From an uncultured Acidobacteriia bacterium (lineage in GTDB: Bacteria; Acidobacteriota; Terriglobia; Bryobacterales; Bryobacteraceae), in NCBI GenBank assembly GCA_903828455.1, contig CAIKMJ010000078.1, forward strand, positions 49,702 to 113,701: a stretch of 64,000 bases of DNA, written 5' to 3'. How positions within the stretch are numbered: position 1 is the first letter of the stretch; every line of letters begins with the position of its first letter. This document shows, one piece after another, positions 36,275-44,074 of this stretch. The position numbers were made by a program, and so were the translations under genes. The notes below the pieces were generated by a model. It saw only the letters and a list, made by a program, of their open reading frames with translations, had not been told where the DNA came from and ran no database searches.

Positions 36275-37390
36275 ATGACAATCGGCGTCCCCAAGGAAAT
36301 CAAGGATCACGAAACCCGCGTCGGTCTCGTGCCCAGCGGCGTCATGGCCCTCCGCGAAGCCGGCCACTCCGTGCTCGTCGAAACCCACGCCGGCGAGGGC
36401 AGCACCATCGCCGACGACGAATACTCCCGCGCCGGCGCAACCATCGTCCCCACCGCCGCCGACGTCTGGACCAAGGCCGACCTCGTCGCCAAGGTCAAAG
36501 AGCCGCAGCCCGCCGAATACCTCTACTTCCGCCCCGGCCTCGTGCTCTTCACCTACCTCCACCTCGCCCCGCTTCCCGAACTCACCAGCCAGCTTCTCCA
36601 ATCCGGCGTCACCGGCGTCGCCTACGAAACCATCGTCGATCCCGACGGCTCTCTGCCCCTGCTCACCCCCATGAGCGAAGTCGCCGGACGCCTCGCCGTC
36701 CAGGTCGGCGCCATCTACCTCGAACGCCCCAACGGCGGACGCGGCGTCCTGCTCGGCGGCGTGCCCGGCGTCGCTCCCGCCAACGTGCTCATCCTCGGCG
36801 CGGGCGTCGTCGGCACCAACGCCGCCAAGGTCGCCGTCGGCATGGGCGCCCACGTCACCGTCATCGACCGCAACCTGCATCGCCTCCGCGAAATCGACGA
36901 CATCTTCAACGGCCAGGTCGTCACCCTCGCCTCCAACGTCTGGACCGTCTCCGAAGCCGTCCGTCAATCCGACCTCGTCATCGGCGGCGTCCTCATCCCC
37001 GGCGCCTCGGCCCCCAAACTCGTGCGCCGCGAAATGATCGCCTCCATGCGCCGCGGCTCGGTCGTCGTCGACGTCGCCATCGATCAGGGCGGCTGCTTCG
37101 AAACCTCCCGCGCCACCACCCACACCGCGCCCGTCTACAGCGTCAACGACGTCATCCACTACTGCGTCTCCAACATGCCCGCCGCCGTGCCCCACACCTC
37201 CACCTTCGCCCTCACCAACGCCACTTTTCCCTTCCTGCTCGAAATCGCCGGCAAAGGGATTGAGCGCGCCGCCGCCAGCCACGCCGGTCTCGCCGCCGGC
37301 GTCAACACCTGGCGCGGCGCCGTCACCCACCCCGGCGTCGCCGCATCGCAGGGCCTTCCGCTGGTGACGTTTCCTCACGAGGTACATTGA
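36275..37390 (+). CDS. ald: Alanine dehydrogenase
   Basis: 371 residues, the standard length. It interconverts L-alanine with pyruvate and ammonium using NAD. The substrate site is seen in [17 protein letters not shown] (Arg and Lys) and [10 protein letters not shown], the catalytic His-type loop in FTYLHLA, the NAD-binding glycines in [14 protein letters not shown], and the signature [20 protein letters not shown] 36275 is chosen because of the -10 spacing and because homologues begin MxIGVPKE. The acyl-CoA dehydrogenase gene begins five bases after the stop. In some soil bacteria the enzyme supports growth on amino acids or ammonium assimilation. Confidence 0.95.
   Translation: MTIGVPKEIKDHETRVGLVPSGVMALREAGHSVLVETHAGEGSTIADDEYSRAGATIVPTAADVWTKADLVAKVKEPQPAEYLYFRPGLVLFTYLHLAPLPELTSQLLQSGVTGVAYETIVDPDGSLPLLTPMSEVAGRLAVQVGAIYLERPNGGRGVLLGGVPGVAPANVLILGAGVVGTNAAKVAVGMGAHVTVIDRNLHRLREIDDIFNGQVVTLASNVWTVSEAVRQSDLVIGGVLIPGASAPKLVRREMIASMRRGSVVVDVAIDQGGCFETSRATTHTAPVYSVNDVIHYCVSNMPAAVPHTSTFALTNATFPFLLEIAGKGIERAAASHAGLAAGVNTWRGAVTHPGVAASQGLPLVTFPHEVH
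37383..37388 (+). promoter_or_regulatory. Possible internal -10 for the acyl-CoA dehydrogenase gene
   Basis: TACATT within the last two codons of ald ends six bases before GTG 37395. This matches the leaderless spacing seen elsewhere, although readthrough from ald would serve equally well. Confidence 0.35.
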
Positions 37391-37394
37391 CACT

Positions 37395-38555
37395 GTGGAA
37401 CCCGCCCTCTTACCTCCCGCTCTCACCGTCCTCGGCGACGAAGACCGCATGTTCCGCGACGCCGTGCGCCGCTACGCCCGCGAGCAGGTCGCCCCGCTCT
37501 CCCGCCAGATGGACGAGGCCGGCGCCTTCAGCCGCGCGCTCCTCCGCCACTTCTTCGAAAACGGCCTCATGGGCATCGAAATCCCCGAGCAGTACGGCGG
37601 CCAGGGCGGCAACTTCTTCCAGTGCATTCTCGCCATCGAGGAAATGGCCGCCGTCGACCCCGCCGCCGCCGTCATCATCGACGTCCAGAACACCCTCGTC
37701 AACAACGTCGTCCTCCGCTGGGCCACCGAAGAGCAGAAGACAAAGTACCTCCCTCGTCTCGCCGAAGAGTCGCTCGGCGCCTACGCGCTCTCCGAAGCCG
37801 GTTCCGGCTCCGACGCCTTCGCCATGGCCACCACCGCGCGCGACGAACTCGGCACGTGGGTGCTCAACGGCCGCAAGCTCTGGATCACCAACTCCGCCGA
37901 AGCCGCCCTCTTCGTCGTCTTTGCCAACGCCAACCCGCTCGCCGGCCACAAAGGCATCACCGCCTTTATGGTTGAGCGCGACACCCCCGGCTTCACCATC
38001 GGCCGCAAGGAAGACAAGCTCGGCATCCGCGCCTCCTCCACCTGCGAACTCATCTTCGACAACTGCGCCATCCCCGCCGAAAACCTCCTCGGCGTGCCCG
38101 GCAAAGGCTACAAGATCGCCATGGAGACGCTCAACGAAGGCCGCATCGCCATCGGCGCCCAGATGACCGGCCTCGCCCAGGGCGCGCTCGACCACGCCCT
38201 CGCCTACGCCAAACAGCGCAAGCAGTTCGGCAAGGCCATCGCCGAATTCCAGGCCGTCCAGTTCGATCTCGCCCGCATGGCCGTCGAAATCGAAGCCGCC
38301 CGCCTGCTCGTCTACAACGCCGCCCGCCTGCGCGACGCCGGCCAGCCTTTCATTAAGGAAGCCGCCATGGCCAAGTATTACGCCGCCGAGATCGCCGAAC
38401 GCGTCGCCTCCAAAGCCGTCGAAATCCACGGCGGCGTCGGCTTTACGAAGGACTACCCGGTGGAAAAGCTCTACCGCGACGCCAAGATCGGACGCATCTA
38501 CGAAGGAACCGCTAATATACAGTTGTTGACCATTGCCAGGACTTTGCTCGCCTGA
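37395..38555 (+). CDS. Acyl-CoA dehydrogenase
   Basis: 386 residues, the typical length of short/medium-chain acyl-CoA dehydrogenases. FAD-binding and family signatures are clear: GLMGIEIPEQYGGQGGNFF, ALSEAGSGSDAF, WITNSAEA, RKQFGKAI, and the C-terminal IHGGVGFTKDYPVEKLYRDA followed by GRIYEGTANIQLLTIAR. The catalytic Glu is the one in YEGTANIQ. It oxidises an acyl-CoA to the enoyl-CoA with electrons passed to an ETF. Chain-length preference cannot be read. GTG 37395 is the start. Confidence 0.93.
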   Translation: MEPALLPPALTVLGDEDRMFRDAVRRYAREQVAPLSRQMDEAGAFSRALLRHFFENGLMGIEIPEQYGGQGGNFFQCILAIEEMAAVDPAAAVIIDVQNTLVNNVVLRWATEEQKTKYLPRLAEESLGAYALSEAGSGSDAFAMATTARDELGTWVLNGRKLWITNSAEAALFVVFANANPLAGHKGITAFMVERDTPGFTIGRKEDKLGIRASSTCELIFDNCAIPAENLLGVPGKGYKIAMETLNEGRIAIGAQMTGLAQGALDHALAYAKQRKQFGKAIAEFQAVQFDLARMAVEIEAARLLVYNAARLRDAGQPFIKEAAMAKYYAAEIAERVASKAVEIHGGVGFTKDYPVEKLYRDAKIGRIYEGTANIQLLTIARTLLA

Positions 38556-38629
38556 AACCTCAGGCGGCACCGGCAGCGTCAACTATCCGGAGCCTGCCGC
38601 ACAGGCTGAAGCCGAACGTTGGAGCCGTC

Positions 38630-39436
38630 ATGAAACAGTGGATGATCTTCGTCGCCCTCGCCGCGGCCGCCGCGCCGCTGCTTCCCGCCGCCGACCCCAG
38701 CCCGGATGAAATCATCCGCCGCTTCGCCGCCAAGGAATCCGAATTCCGCAAAGCCCGCGAGTCCTACACTTACAAGCAGCTCGTCAAAATGGAGGAGCTC
38801 GACGCCGGCGGCCGTGCCACCGGCAAATGGGAGATCAACTCCGACATCATCTTCGGCGCCAATAACCAGCGCACCGAAAAGGTGACCTACGCCCCGCCCA
38901 TCACGCTCCACAACGTCATCCTCACGCCGCAGGATGAGCAGGATCTCCGCAACGTCCAGCCCTTCGTGCTCACCAGCGAAGACGTGGGCAAGTACGACAT
39001 CCAGTACATGGGCCGCCAGAACGCCGACGAAATCCCCTGCTATCTCTTCTCCGTCAAACCCAAAACCATGCTGAAGGGCGAACGTTACTTCGAAGGTCAG
39101 ATCTGGGTCGATGACCGCGACTTCCAGATCGTCAAAACCTTCGGCAAAGGCGTCGGCCTCCTCAAGAAGGGCGAAGACAACCAGTTCCCCCGCTTCGAAA
39201 CCTACCGCGAACAGATCGACGGCAAATACTGGTTCCCCACCTACACCCACGCCGACGACGTGCTGCACTTCAAAGACAACTCCCAGCACATCCGCATGGT
39301 GGTCAAGTATCAGGACTACAAACGCTTCGGCGCCGAGTCCAGCATCACCTTCGGCGACGAAGTGGCCGACCCCTCCTCCGGCAGCAAGCCCGCCGCTCCG
39401 GCCCTCGCCCCGCCGCTCGCGCCCGGGCGCAGGTGA
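38630..39436 (+). CDS. Secreted LolA-like outer-membrane lipoprotein-sorting family protein
   Basis: 268 residues. A signal peptide (MIFVALAAAAAPLLPAADP) is followed by an all-beta region with EIIRRFAAKESEFRKARESY, a pattern of proteins annotated as outer-membrane lipoprotein-sorting, and GQIWVDDRDFQIVKTFGKGV followed by DGKYWFPTYTHADD, typical of LolA/LolB-like half-barrels. It probably binds a lipid or lipoprotein in the periplasm. The C-terminus is Pro/Ala-rich. It starts 74 bases after the acyl-CoA dehydrogenase gene. Confidence 0.75.
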   Translation: MKQWMIFVALAAAAAPLLPAADPSPDEIIRRFAAKESEFRKARESYTYKQLVKMEELDAGGRATGKWEINSDIIFGANNQRTEKVTYAPPITLHNVILTPQDEQDLRNVQPFVLTSEDVGKYDIQYMGRQNADEIPCYLFSVKPKTMLKGERYFEGQIWVDDRDFQIVKTFGKGVGLLKKGEDNQFPRFETYREQIDGKYWFPTYTHADDVLHFKDNSQHIRMVVKYQDYKRFGAESSITFGDEVADPSSGSKPAAPALAPPLAPGRR

Positions 39437-39467
39437 ACGCCCGTCGCCATGCTAGGATCGGTTCTTC

Positions 39468-39701
39468 ATGGCAACCACAAAAATCACTGTTAACAACAAC
39501 GGCTCCATCCGCGTCGAAGGCGATTTCGAAATCTGCGATCCCACCGGCGCCGCCTTCGGACTCGGCGGACGCTCGGCCATCGGCCTCTGCCGCTGCGGCC
39601 AGTCGGCCAACAAGCCTTTCTGCGACGGCGCCCACGCCCGCACCGGTTTTCAGGACCCGGTCGTCGCCCGCGAACTGCCCGCGCCGAAGCCCAAAGTCTA
39701 A
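39468..39701 (+). CDS. Small CDGSH-type iron-sulfur protein
   Basis: 77 residues. The [2Fe-2S] ligand set is CRCGQSANKPFCDGAH, three Cys and one His as in the mitoNEET/CDGSH family. The family's role is in iron or redox sensing or electron transfer. It has an N-terminal beta segment and no signal peptide, so it is cytoplasmic. TAGGAT at 39453-39458 ends nine bases before ATG 39468, so the transcript should have a leader of at most a few bases. Confidence 0.92.
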   Translation: MATTKITVNNNGSIRVEGDFEICDPTGAAFGLGGRSAIGLCRCGQSANKPFCDGAHARTGFQDPVVARELPAPKPKV

Positions 39702-39719
39702 ATCACCTCACCGCGGCAT

Positions 39720-40355
39720 ATGAATAAATTCGCAGCTCTCACCCTGGGCGCAGCCCTGTGCTCGGCCCTGTGCGCCGTGCCCGCCTTCGCGCAGGAAGGC
39801 GCGGCCCGCGCCGCTGCCCCCGTCCCGCAGCCCGAACGTTCCGCCTTCGCCCAAAAGGGCGACTTCACCATCGAAGGCTTCGGCGGCGTCACCGCCTCGG
39901 GCAAGGACCGCGAAGTGGTTCCCACCGCCTCCGCCCTCGCCGGAGTGCAGGCCGCCTGGGGCGTCGGCAACTTCGCCGCCCTCACCGCCACTTACTCTTA
40001 CGACGACATCGGCAAAGTCGGCAGCGCCAGCGTCAGCGCGGGCAGCGCCAGCGTCAACGCCAAAGAATTCGAAGTCGGCCTCCTCGCCGCCTTCCGCAAA
40101 CAGAGCCGCATGGAACCCTACATCCGGCTCGATCTCGGCGGCATCAGCCAGACCCACCGCCTCTCCGGCAACGCGCTCCTCCCCGGCGTCACGCAGTTCG
40201 TCGTCGCTCCCGGCGCCGGCCTTCTCGTCCCCATCAACCGCTACGTCGCCTTCGATTTCGGCGTGCGCGCCGTGCTCCCCGTTGCCTCCGACCCGCTGCC
40301 CTGGCAGATACAAGGCCTCTTCGGCGTCGTCTTCCGCGCCCCGCACCGCAAATAA
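39720..40355 (+). CDS. Small outer-membrane beta-barrel protein
   Basis: 211 residues. A signal peptide (FAALTLGAALCSALCAVPAFAQ) precedes a barrel of about eight strands: FTIEGFGGVTASG, FAALTATYSYDDIG, FEVGLLAAF, PYIRLDLGGIS, and so on. It ends with IQGLFGVVFRAPHRK. The plan resembles OmpA/OmpW-like small porins. No function can be named. It lies 18 bases after the CDGSH gene, so the two are probably cotranscribed. A bidirectional terminator follows. Confidence 0.75.
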   Translation: MNKFAALTLGAALCSALCAVPAFAQEGAARAAAPVPQPERSAFAQKGDFTIEGFGGVTASGKDREVVPTASALAGVQAAWGVGNFAALTATYSYDDIGKVGSASVSAGSASVNAKEFEVGLLAAFRKQSRMEPYIRLDLGGISQTHRLSGNALLPGVTQFVVAPGAGLLVPINRYVAFDFGVRAVLPVASDPLPWQIQGLFGVVFRAPHRK

Positions 40356-40376
40356 TCGAAGCCGCTCCCAAATAAA

Positions 40377-40413
40377 AAACGCCGCGCCCGGGATCACCCG
40401 AAGCGCGGCGTTT
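40377..40413. terminator. Bidirectional intrinsic terminator
   Basis: AAACGCCGCGC (40377-40387) pairs perfectly with GCGCGGCGTTT (40403-40413). On the minus strand it is followed by TTTATTT and on the plus strand by CATTTCG. It sits between convergent genes. Confidence 0.88.
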
Positions 40414-40430
40414 CATTTCGTCTGCCGAAC

Positions 40431-41294
40431 TTACTTCTTCGTCGTTTCCTGATACACCAGCTCCGTGAAGCTCGGGAACGGCGCGCCGCGTCCGCCGCCC
40501 GGAGGATCGTCGCCCACCGTCGCCTTAATCTCTTCGAGCGACTTGCCCTGACCCGCCAGCTCAATAATCTTCGCCCGCTTCGCCGTAATCTCCGCCAGCT
40601 TCTTCTGGATATCCGCCTTCTTCAGCAAATTGCCATGTCCCGGCACATACTGGTCGGAATCCAGCTCCGCCATCCCCTTCGTCATCGCCAGCCATCCCGC
40701 CGACGTGCCGCCCTTCTCATTGTGGATTCGCGGATCCACCACCGCCGTCACGTCGCCCGTAAACACCAGCTTCTCGGCCGGCATGTAGATCGCCAGATCG
40801 CCGCTCGTGTGCCCCGGTCCCCAGTGGTAGCCTTCGAACTTCACGCCTTCAATCTCGAACGCTTCCTTCGTCTGCGTCAGCACCCGCGTCGGCAGATGAC
40901 CCGCCGGAGGCGCGCCGCGCCCGCCCGCCGCCAGCGCCGCTTCCTGTTCTTTCTTGTTATTCTCATGCGCGATAATCTGAATCCCCGCCGGGAACGACGC
41001 CAGTCCGTTAATATGATCCCCGTCGCTGTGCGTCAGAATCACCGCCGTCACCGGCTTCGGCGTAATCTTCGCAATGCTCGCCAGCAGCTCCTTGCCGCTC
41101 TCCGCGCTGATCTTCGCGTCAATTACGATGACGCCCTTCTCTCCCACGATCACGCCGCTGTTGCCGCCGCCGCCCGTCACCAGGTAAACATTCGGCTTCA
41201 GCTGACTGGTCGCCAGCGCCGCGTCGTTCTTTCCCTGCGCGAACGCCAGCGTGCTCGCCAGCATCGCCACGGGAATCATCCACGTTCTTCTCAT
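40431..41294 (-). CDS. Secreted metallo-beta-lactamase-fold hydrolase
   Basis: 287 residues from ATG 41294, which has AAGGAG 13 bases upstream; TTG 41303, four bases after the same site, is an alternative. A signal peptide (MRRTWMIPVAMLASTLAFAQ) is followed by the fold: GGNSGVIVGEKGVIVIDAKI, the metal motif ILTHSDGDHINGL, GPGHTSGDLAIY, LVFTGDVTAVVD and YVPGHG. Two zinc ions are expected. The family includes beta-lactamases and many hydrolases of unknown substrate. Both Asp and His ligands are intact. Confidence 0.88.
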   Translation of the reverse strand: MRRTWMIPVAMLASTLAFAQGKNDAALATSQLKPNVYLVTGGGGNSGVIVGEKGVIVIDAKISAESGKELLASIAKITPKPVTAVILTHSDGDHINGLASFPAGIQIIAHENNKKEQEAALAAGGRGAPPAGHLPTRVLTQTKEAFEIEGVKFEGYHWGPGHTSGDLAIYMPAEKLVFTGDVTAVVDPRIHNEKGGTSAGWLAMTKGMAELDSDQYVPGHGNLLKKADIQKKLAEITAKRAKIIELAGQGKSLEEIKATVGDDPPGGGRGAPFPSFTELVYQETTKK

Positions 41295-41347
41295 AAACGT
41301 CAAAACTCTCCTTAAATTGAATCCCGCCGGAATCGTATCCCGCGAGC

Positions 41348-42178
41348 CTAATCCGAAATCGTCATCGTCGGCCCAGGCACGGCATTCGCCGCCGCCGCCT
41401 GTTCCATCACCGCCCGCGCCACGCCGAAATAATCCTTCGCGCGCGCGTCTGTTTCCCCGAACGTCGCAATCGGCTGCCCCGTATCGCCGCCGATCCTCAC
41501 ATGCGGATCCATCGGCAGCGCCCCGATGAAGTTCACCCCCATCGCCGCCGCCGTCCGCTTCCCGCCGCCCGTGCTGAATACATCGATCCGCTCATTGCAG
41601 TGCGGGCACTGCAGCCAGCTCATGTTCTCCACGATGCCCAGTATCGGCACCTTCACCTGCTCGAACATCTTCACCGCCTTGCGCGCATCCTCCAGCGACA
41701 CGTCCGACGGCGTCGTCACCACCACCGCCCCCGTCACCGGAGCCGTCTGAATCAGCGACAGCTGCACGTCGCCCGTGCCCGGCGGCAGATCGATCACCAG
41801 GTAGTCCAGCTCACCCCAGTCCACCCCGCGCAGAAACTGCTGGATCACGCTGTGCAGCATCGGCCCCCGCCACACCAGCGGCTTATCGCCCGGGCTCAGA
41901 AAGCCCATCGACATCAGCTTCACGCCGAACGCCTCCAGCGGCTGGATGCGCTCGCCGATCGCCGTCGGCGTCGCATTCGTCCCCATCATCGTCGGCACAT
42001 TCGGCCCGTAAACGTCGGCGTCCAGCAGCCCCACCGCATGGCCAAGCTTCGCCAGCGCGATCGAAAGATTGACCGCCACCGTGGTCTTGCCCACGCCTCC
42101 TTTGCCGCTTCCCACGGCAATCAGATTCTTCACTCCTGCTATCGGTAACTTCGGTGGTGCGGGCTGTCCGGAACTCAT
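41348..42178 (-). CDS. mrp: Mrp/NBP35 (ApbC) family iron-sulfur cluster carrier ATPase
   Basis: 276 residues. The deviant Walker A SGKGGVGKTTVAVNLSIAL, the LLDADVYGPNVP switch and LVIDLPPGTGDVQLSL are hallmark. The cluster-binding CxxC is in WLQCPHCNERIDVF. ApbC proteins assemble or transfer [4Fe-4S] clusters. The N-terminal DUF59 domain found in many Mrp proteins is absent. A minus-strand TAAGAT (complement 42187-42192) ends eight bases before ATG 42178, so the mRNA is likely almost leaderless. The hydrolase gene follows downstream. Confidence 0.93.
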   Translation of the reverse strand: MSSGQPAPPKLPIAGVKNLIAVGSGKGGVGKTTVAVNLSIALAKLGHAVGLLDADVYGPNVPTMMGTNATPTAIGERIQPLEAFGVKLMSMGFLSPGDKPLVWRGPMLHSVIQQFLRGVDWGELDYLVIDLPPGTGDVQLSLIQTAPVTGAVVVTTPSDVSLEDARKAVKMFEQVKVPILGIVENMSWLQCPHCNERIDVFSTGGGKRTAAAMGVNFIGALPMDPHVRIGGDTGQPIATFGETDARAKDYFGVARAVMEQAAAANAVPGPTMTISD

Positions 42179-42222
42179 CTCTACCTATCTTAGTTGTCCA
42201 TCCCCCGCATCTCGTCTTTGCC

Positions 42223-42267
42223 CCGCTTCGCCCGGCCCCGCTTCGCCCGGCCCTGCTTCGCCCGGCC
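42223..42267. repeat. 15-bp tandem repeat, three copies
   Basis: CCGCTTCGCCCGGCC at 42223-42237 and 42238-42252, with a one-base variant at 42253-42267. It fills the gap between the SDR stop codon and the mrp promoter. Confidence 0.93.
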
Positions 42268-42269
42268 CG

Positions 42270-43046
42270 TCACAGCGTCTTGGTCGACCCGCCATCCGCG
42301 TCCAGCATCGCGCCCTGAATGAACCGCCCGTGCCGGCTCACCACAAACGCCACCAGCGCCGCAATATCTTCCGGCTCGCCCACCTTCGAGAAAAACTCTT
42401 CGCGGCAGATAATCTCCTCCGCCTCCGCCGTACTCACCCCGCGCTCGGCCGCTTTCTCCTGCAGCAGCGTCGCAAAGCGCGCCGTCCGCACCCGTCCGGG
42501 ATTGATCGCATTCACCTGCACCCCGTCGCGAATCCCCTTATCCGACAGCGCCTTCGTGAACGACTGCATCGCCGCATTCACCGGCCCGCCGATCGTAAAA
42601 TTCGCCCCCGGCGTCCTCCCGCCCGATCCCGCTATATTCACGATCGAACCCGAGCTCTTCTTCAGATGCGGCCACGCCTCCCGCGTCAGCCGCACCGCGC
42701 CGAAAAACTTCAGCGCAAACCCGTCCAGAAAATCCTCATCCCGCAGCGACAGAAAATCGCCGCGCTTCGTCGCCCCGGCGTTGTTCACCAGCACGTCCAG
42801 CCGCCCGAACTCCGCCACCGCCGCCTCCACCACCTTCGCCGCCGCTTCCGGCGTCCGCAAATCGCACGCCACCGCGAGCCCCTTGCCCCCCGCCGCTTCT
42901 ATCTCCTTCACCGCCGCCGCCAGCAGCGCCTCGTCGCGCGCCGTCACCACCACGCCCGCGCCCTCGCGCGCCAGCTCCAGCGCAATCGCGCGCCCGATCC
43001 CGCGGTTCCCCCCGCTTACAATCGCAATCTTTCCGCTCAGCTTCAT
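42270..43046 (-). CDS. Short-chain dehydrogenase/reductase family protein with altered catalytic motif
   Basis: 258 residues of the classical SDR size. The NAD(P)-binding site is intact (SGGNRGIGRAIALEL and VLVNNAGA). The catalytic Ser region is present (GSIVNIAGSGG), but where Tyr-x-x-x-Lys is expected the sequence reads GGPVNAAMQSFTKAL, so by alignment to the usual YSASKAALxSFTKAL both Tyr and Lys are replaced (Gly and Asn). Either another residue serves or the protein is not a standard oxidoreductase. It lies 23 bases after the matrixin gene; a duplicated ATCCAATAA straddles the junction. Confidence 0.82.
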   Translation of the reverse strand: MKLSGKIAIVSGGNRGIGRAIALELAREGAGVVVTARDEALLAAAVKEIEAAGGKGLAVACDLRTPEAAAKVVEAAVAEFGRLDVLVNNAGATKRGDFLSLRDEDFLDGFALKFFGAVRLTREAWPHLKKSSGSIVNIAGSGGRTPGANFTIGGPVNAAMQSFTKALSDKGIRDGVQVNAINPGRVRTARFATLLQEKAAERGVSTAEAEEIICREEFFSKVGEPEDIAALVAFVVSRHGRFIQGAMLDADGGSTKTL

Positions 43047-43069
43047 AACCCTCTTATTGGATCAGCTTT

Positions 43070-43681
43070 TTATTGGATAAGCACCCGCCGCAGCGCCGCC
43101 CGGTCGTTATCCGACACACCCGAGTGCCCCGCAATATCGGCCCGCGACCGCAGCAGCCGCCGGTAACGCGCGAAATACTCCACCACGTCACCGCCGTATC
43201 CGAAACTGTACATGATATCCGTGAACTCCCGCGTGTGCGCCAGTCCCAGCGCATGGCCGCTTTCGTGCAGGCAGGTCAGATACACAATCGCATCGCGCAG
43301 CAGCACGTCCCCGCCCGCCGCCGCCGCAATTTCCGGACTCAGCGCCCGCACCTCCGGCAGCACGTAGATCTCGGCCCCGCGCCTGCCTCCCGCTTCAATC
43401 GCCCGCGTCTCTCCATACAGGTTCCGCCCGCCTCCCGCCCAGCGTATGCGAATCCTCGCCCCCGCCTCGCTCGCGCTCCTGCGAAACGCCACCGCCCCGC
43501 CAGACTCCCTCTGCCACGCCGCCAGCGCCCACTCACCCAGTTGCTCATCGCCCGCCGTGCAGCCAGTTGCCGTCGCCGCCGCGCCCGTGCATGGCTCGAT
43601 CCACCACGTATACTCCTCCGCCGCCACCGCCACCGGCACCAGCAGCGCCGCCAGCATCGCGACCATCACGCGCACGACCAC
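43070..43681 (-). CDS. Secreted matrixin-type zinc metalloprotease
   Basis: 203 residues from GTG 43681, chosen because TAGAAT ends six bases upstream; ATG 43666 is another possible start. A signal peptide (VMVAMLAALLVPVAVAA) precedes a domain with the extended zinc motif HESGHALGLAHT, followed by the expected Met-turn in FTDIMYSFGY. The zinc-binding HExxHxxGxxH is complete with catalytic Glu. Two Cys residues (EPCTG, ATGC) could form a disulfide in the N-terminal part. It is exported and probably degrades extracellular protein or processes an envelope substrate. Confidence 0.86.
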   Translation of the reverse strand: MVVRVMVAMLAALLVPVAVAAEEYTWWIEPCTGAAATATGCTAGDEQLGEWALAAWQRESGGAVAFRRSASEAGARIRIRWAGGGRNLYGETRAIEAGGRRGAEIYVLPEVRALSPEIAAAAGGDVLLRDAIVYLTCLHESGHALGLAHTREFTDIMYSFGYGGDVVEYFARYRRLLRSRADIAGHSGVSDNDRAALRRVLIQ

Positions 43682-43687
43682 CCCGGT

Positions 43688-43693
43688 ATTCTA
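43688..43693 (-). promoter_or_regulatory. -10 element of a predicted leaderless matrixin promoter
   Basis: On the minus strand TAGAAT ends six bases before GTG 43681, the same geometry as for hpt, thyX, cca and ald. Confidence 0.55.
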
Positions 43694-43780
43694 CAGCCCT
43701 CCCCATCTTCCCCCTCGGCGTGCCAAGTCGATGCTGCGGATGCCACCATTTCGCTCCTGCCAGCCCCCATGGCGGTCAGA

Positions 43781-43861
43781 TTACAGGTCGATATCGACCC
43801 GGAATCTGCTCCGTCTCTTCCTGATCAGGATCGGGAAAAGTAACAGCACCAGAAGATTCAT
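43781..43861 (-). CDS. Possible 26-residue hydrophobic/basic peptide
   Basis: ATG 43861 is preceded by a near-perfect GAGGAGG ribosome site (complement 43871-43877) at nine bases, the best in this region. The peptide is MNLLVLLLFPILI followed by RKRRSRFRVDIDL and a TAA stop. A hydrophobic 12-13-residue start and an Arg-rich end recall small membrane peptides such as type I toxins. Its 5' leader carries a stable hairpin (43897-43922), with a possible minus-strand AATAAT -10 at 43925-43930. Expression is not shown; a chance ORF behind a chance purine run remains possible. Confidence 0.4.
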   Translation of the reverse strand: MNLLVLLLFPILIRKRRSRFRVDIDL

Positions 43862-43896
43862 AGGCTGAACCTCCTCTCACCTCCGGTAGATTTGCC

Positions 43897-43922
43897 AACC
43901 CCGCTCCCATCAGCGGGGTTTT
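43897..43922 (+). terminator. Intrinsic-terminator-like hairpin
   Basis: AACCCCGCT and AGCGGGGTT pair perfectly around CCCATC. On the plus strand the stem ends in TTTTGCATT, a short terminator tail, although no plus-strand gene precedes it. On the minus strand the same hairpin lies at the 5' end of the leader of the 26-residue ORF. Confidence 0.6.
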
Positions 43923-44074
43923 GCATTATTGGAGTCCGCGGCTCCCGTAAACTGCGACTTCGCAATTCGCGGTGTAGAAACGCCCCCCACTCAAGCCGGG
44001 CACAAAAACGTAAATACCTCTGCTGTCTGCCGCGGATATCATGTTCACGCCCCGTCTCGCTACAATCGACCAGA

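Noticed and set aside
43060..43090. DnaA box or origin signal (TTATCC-like sequence near the skew-changing region)
   Set aside because: Only isolated partial matches (CTTATCCAATAA) occur, far from the skew switch and explained by the matrixin stop and a local duplication.
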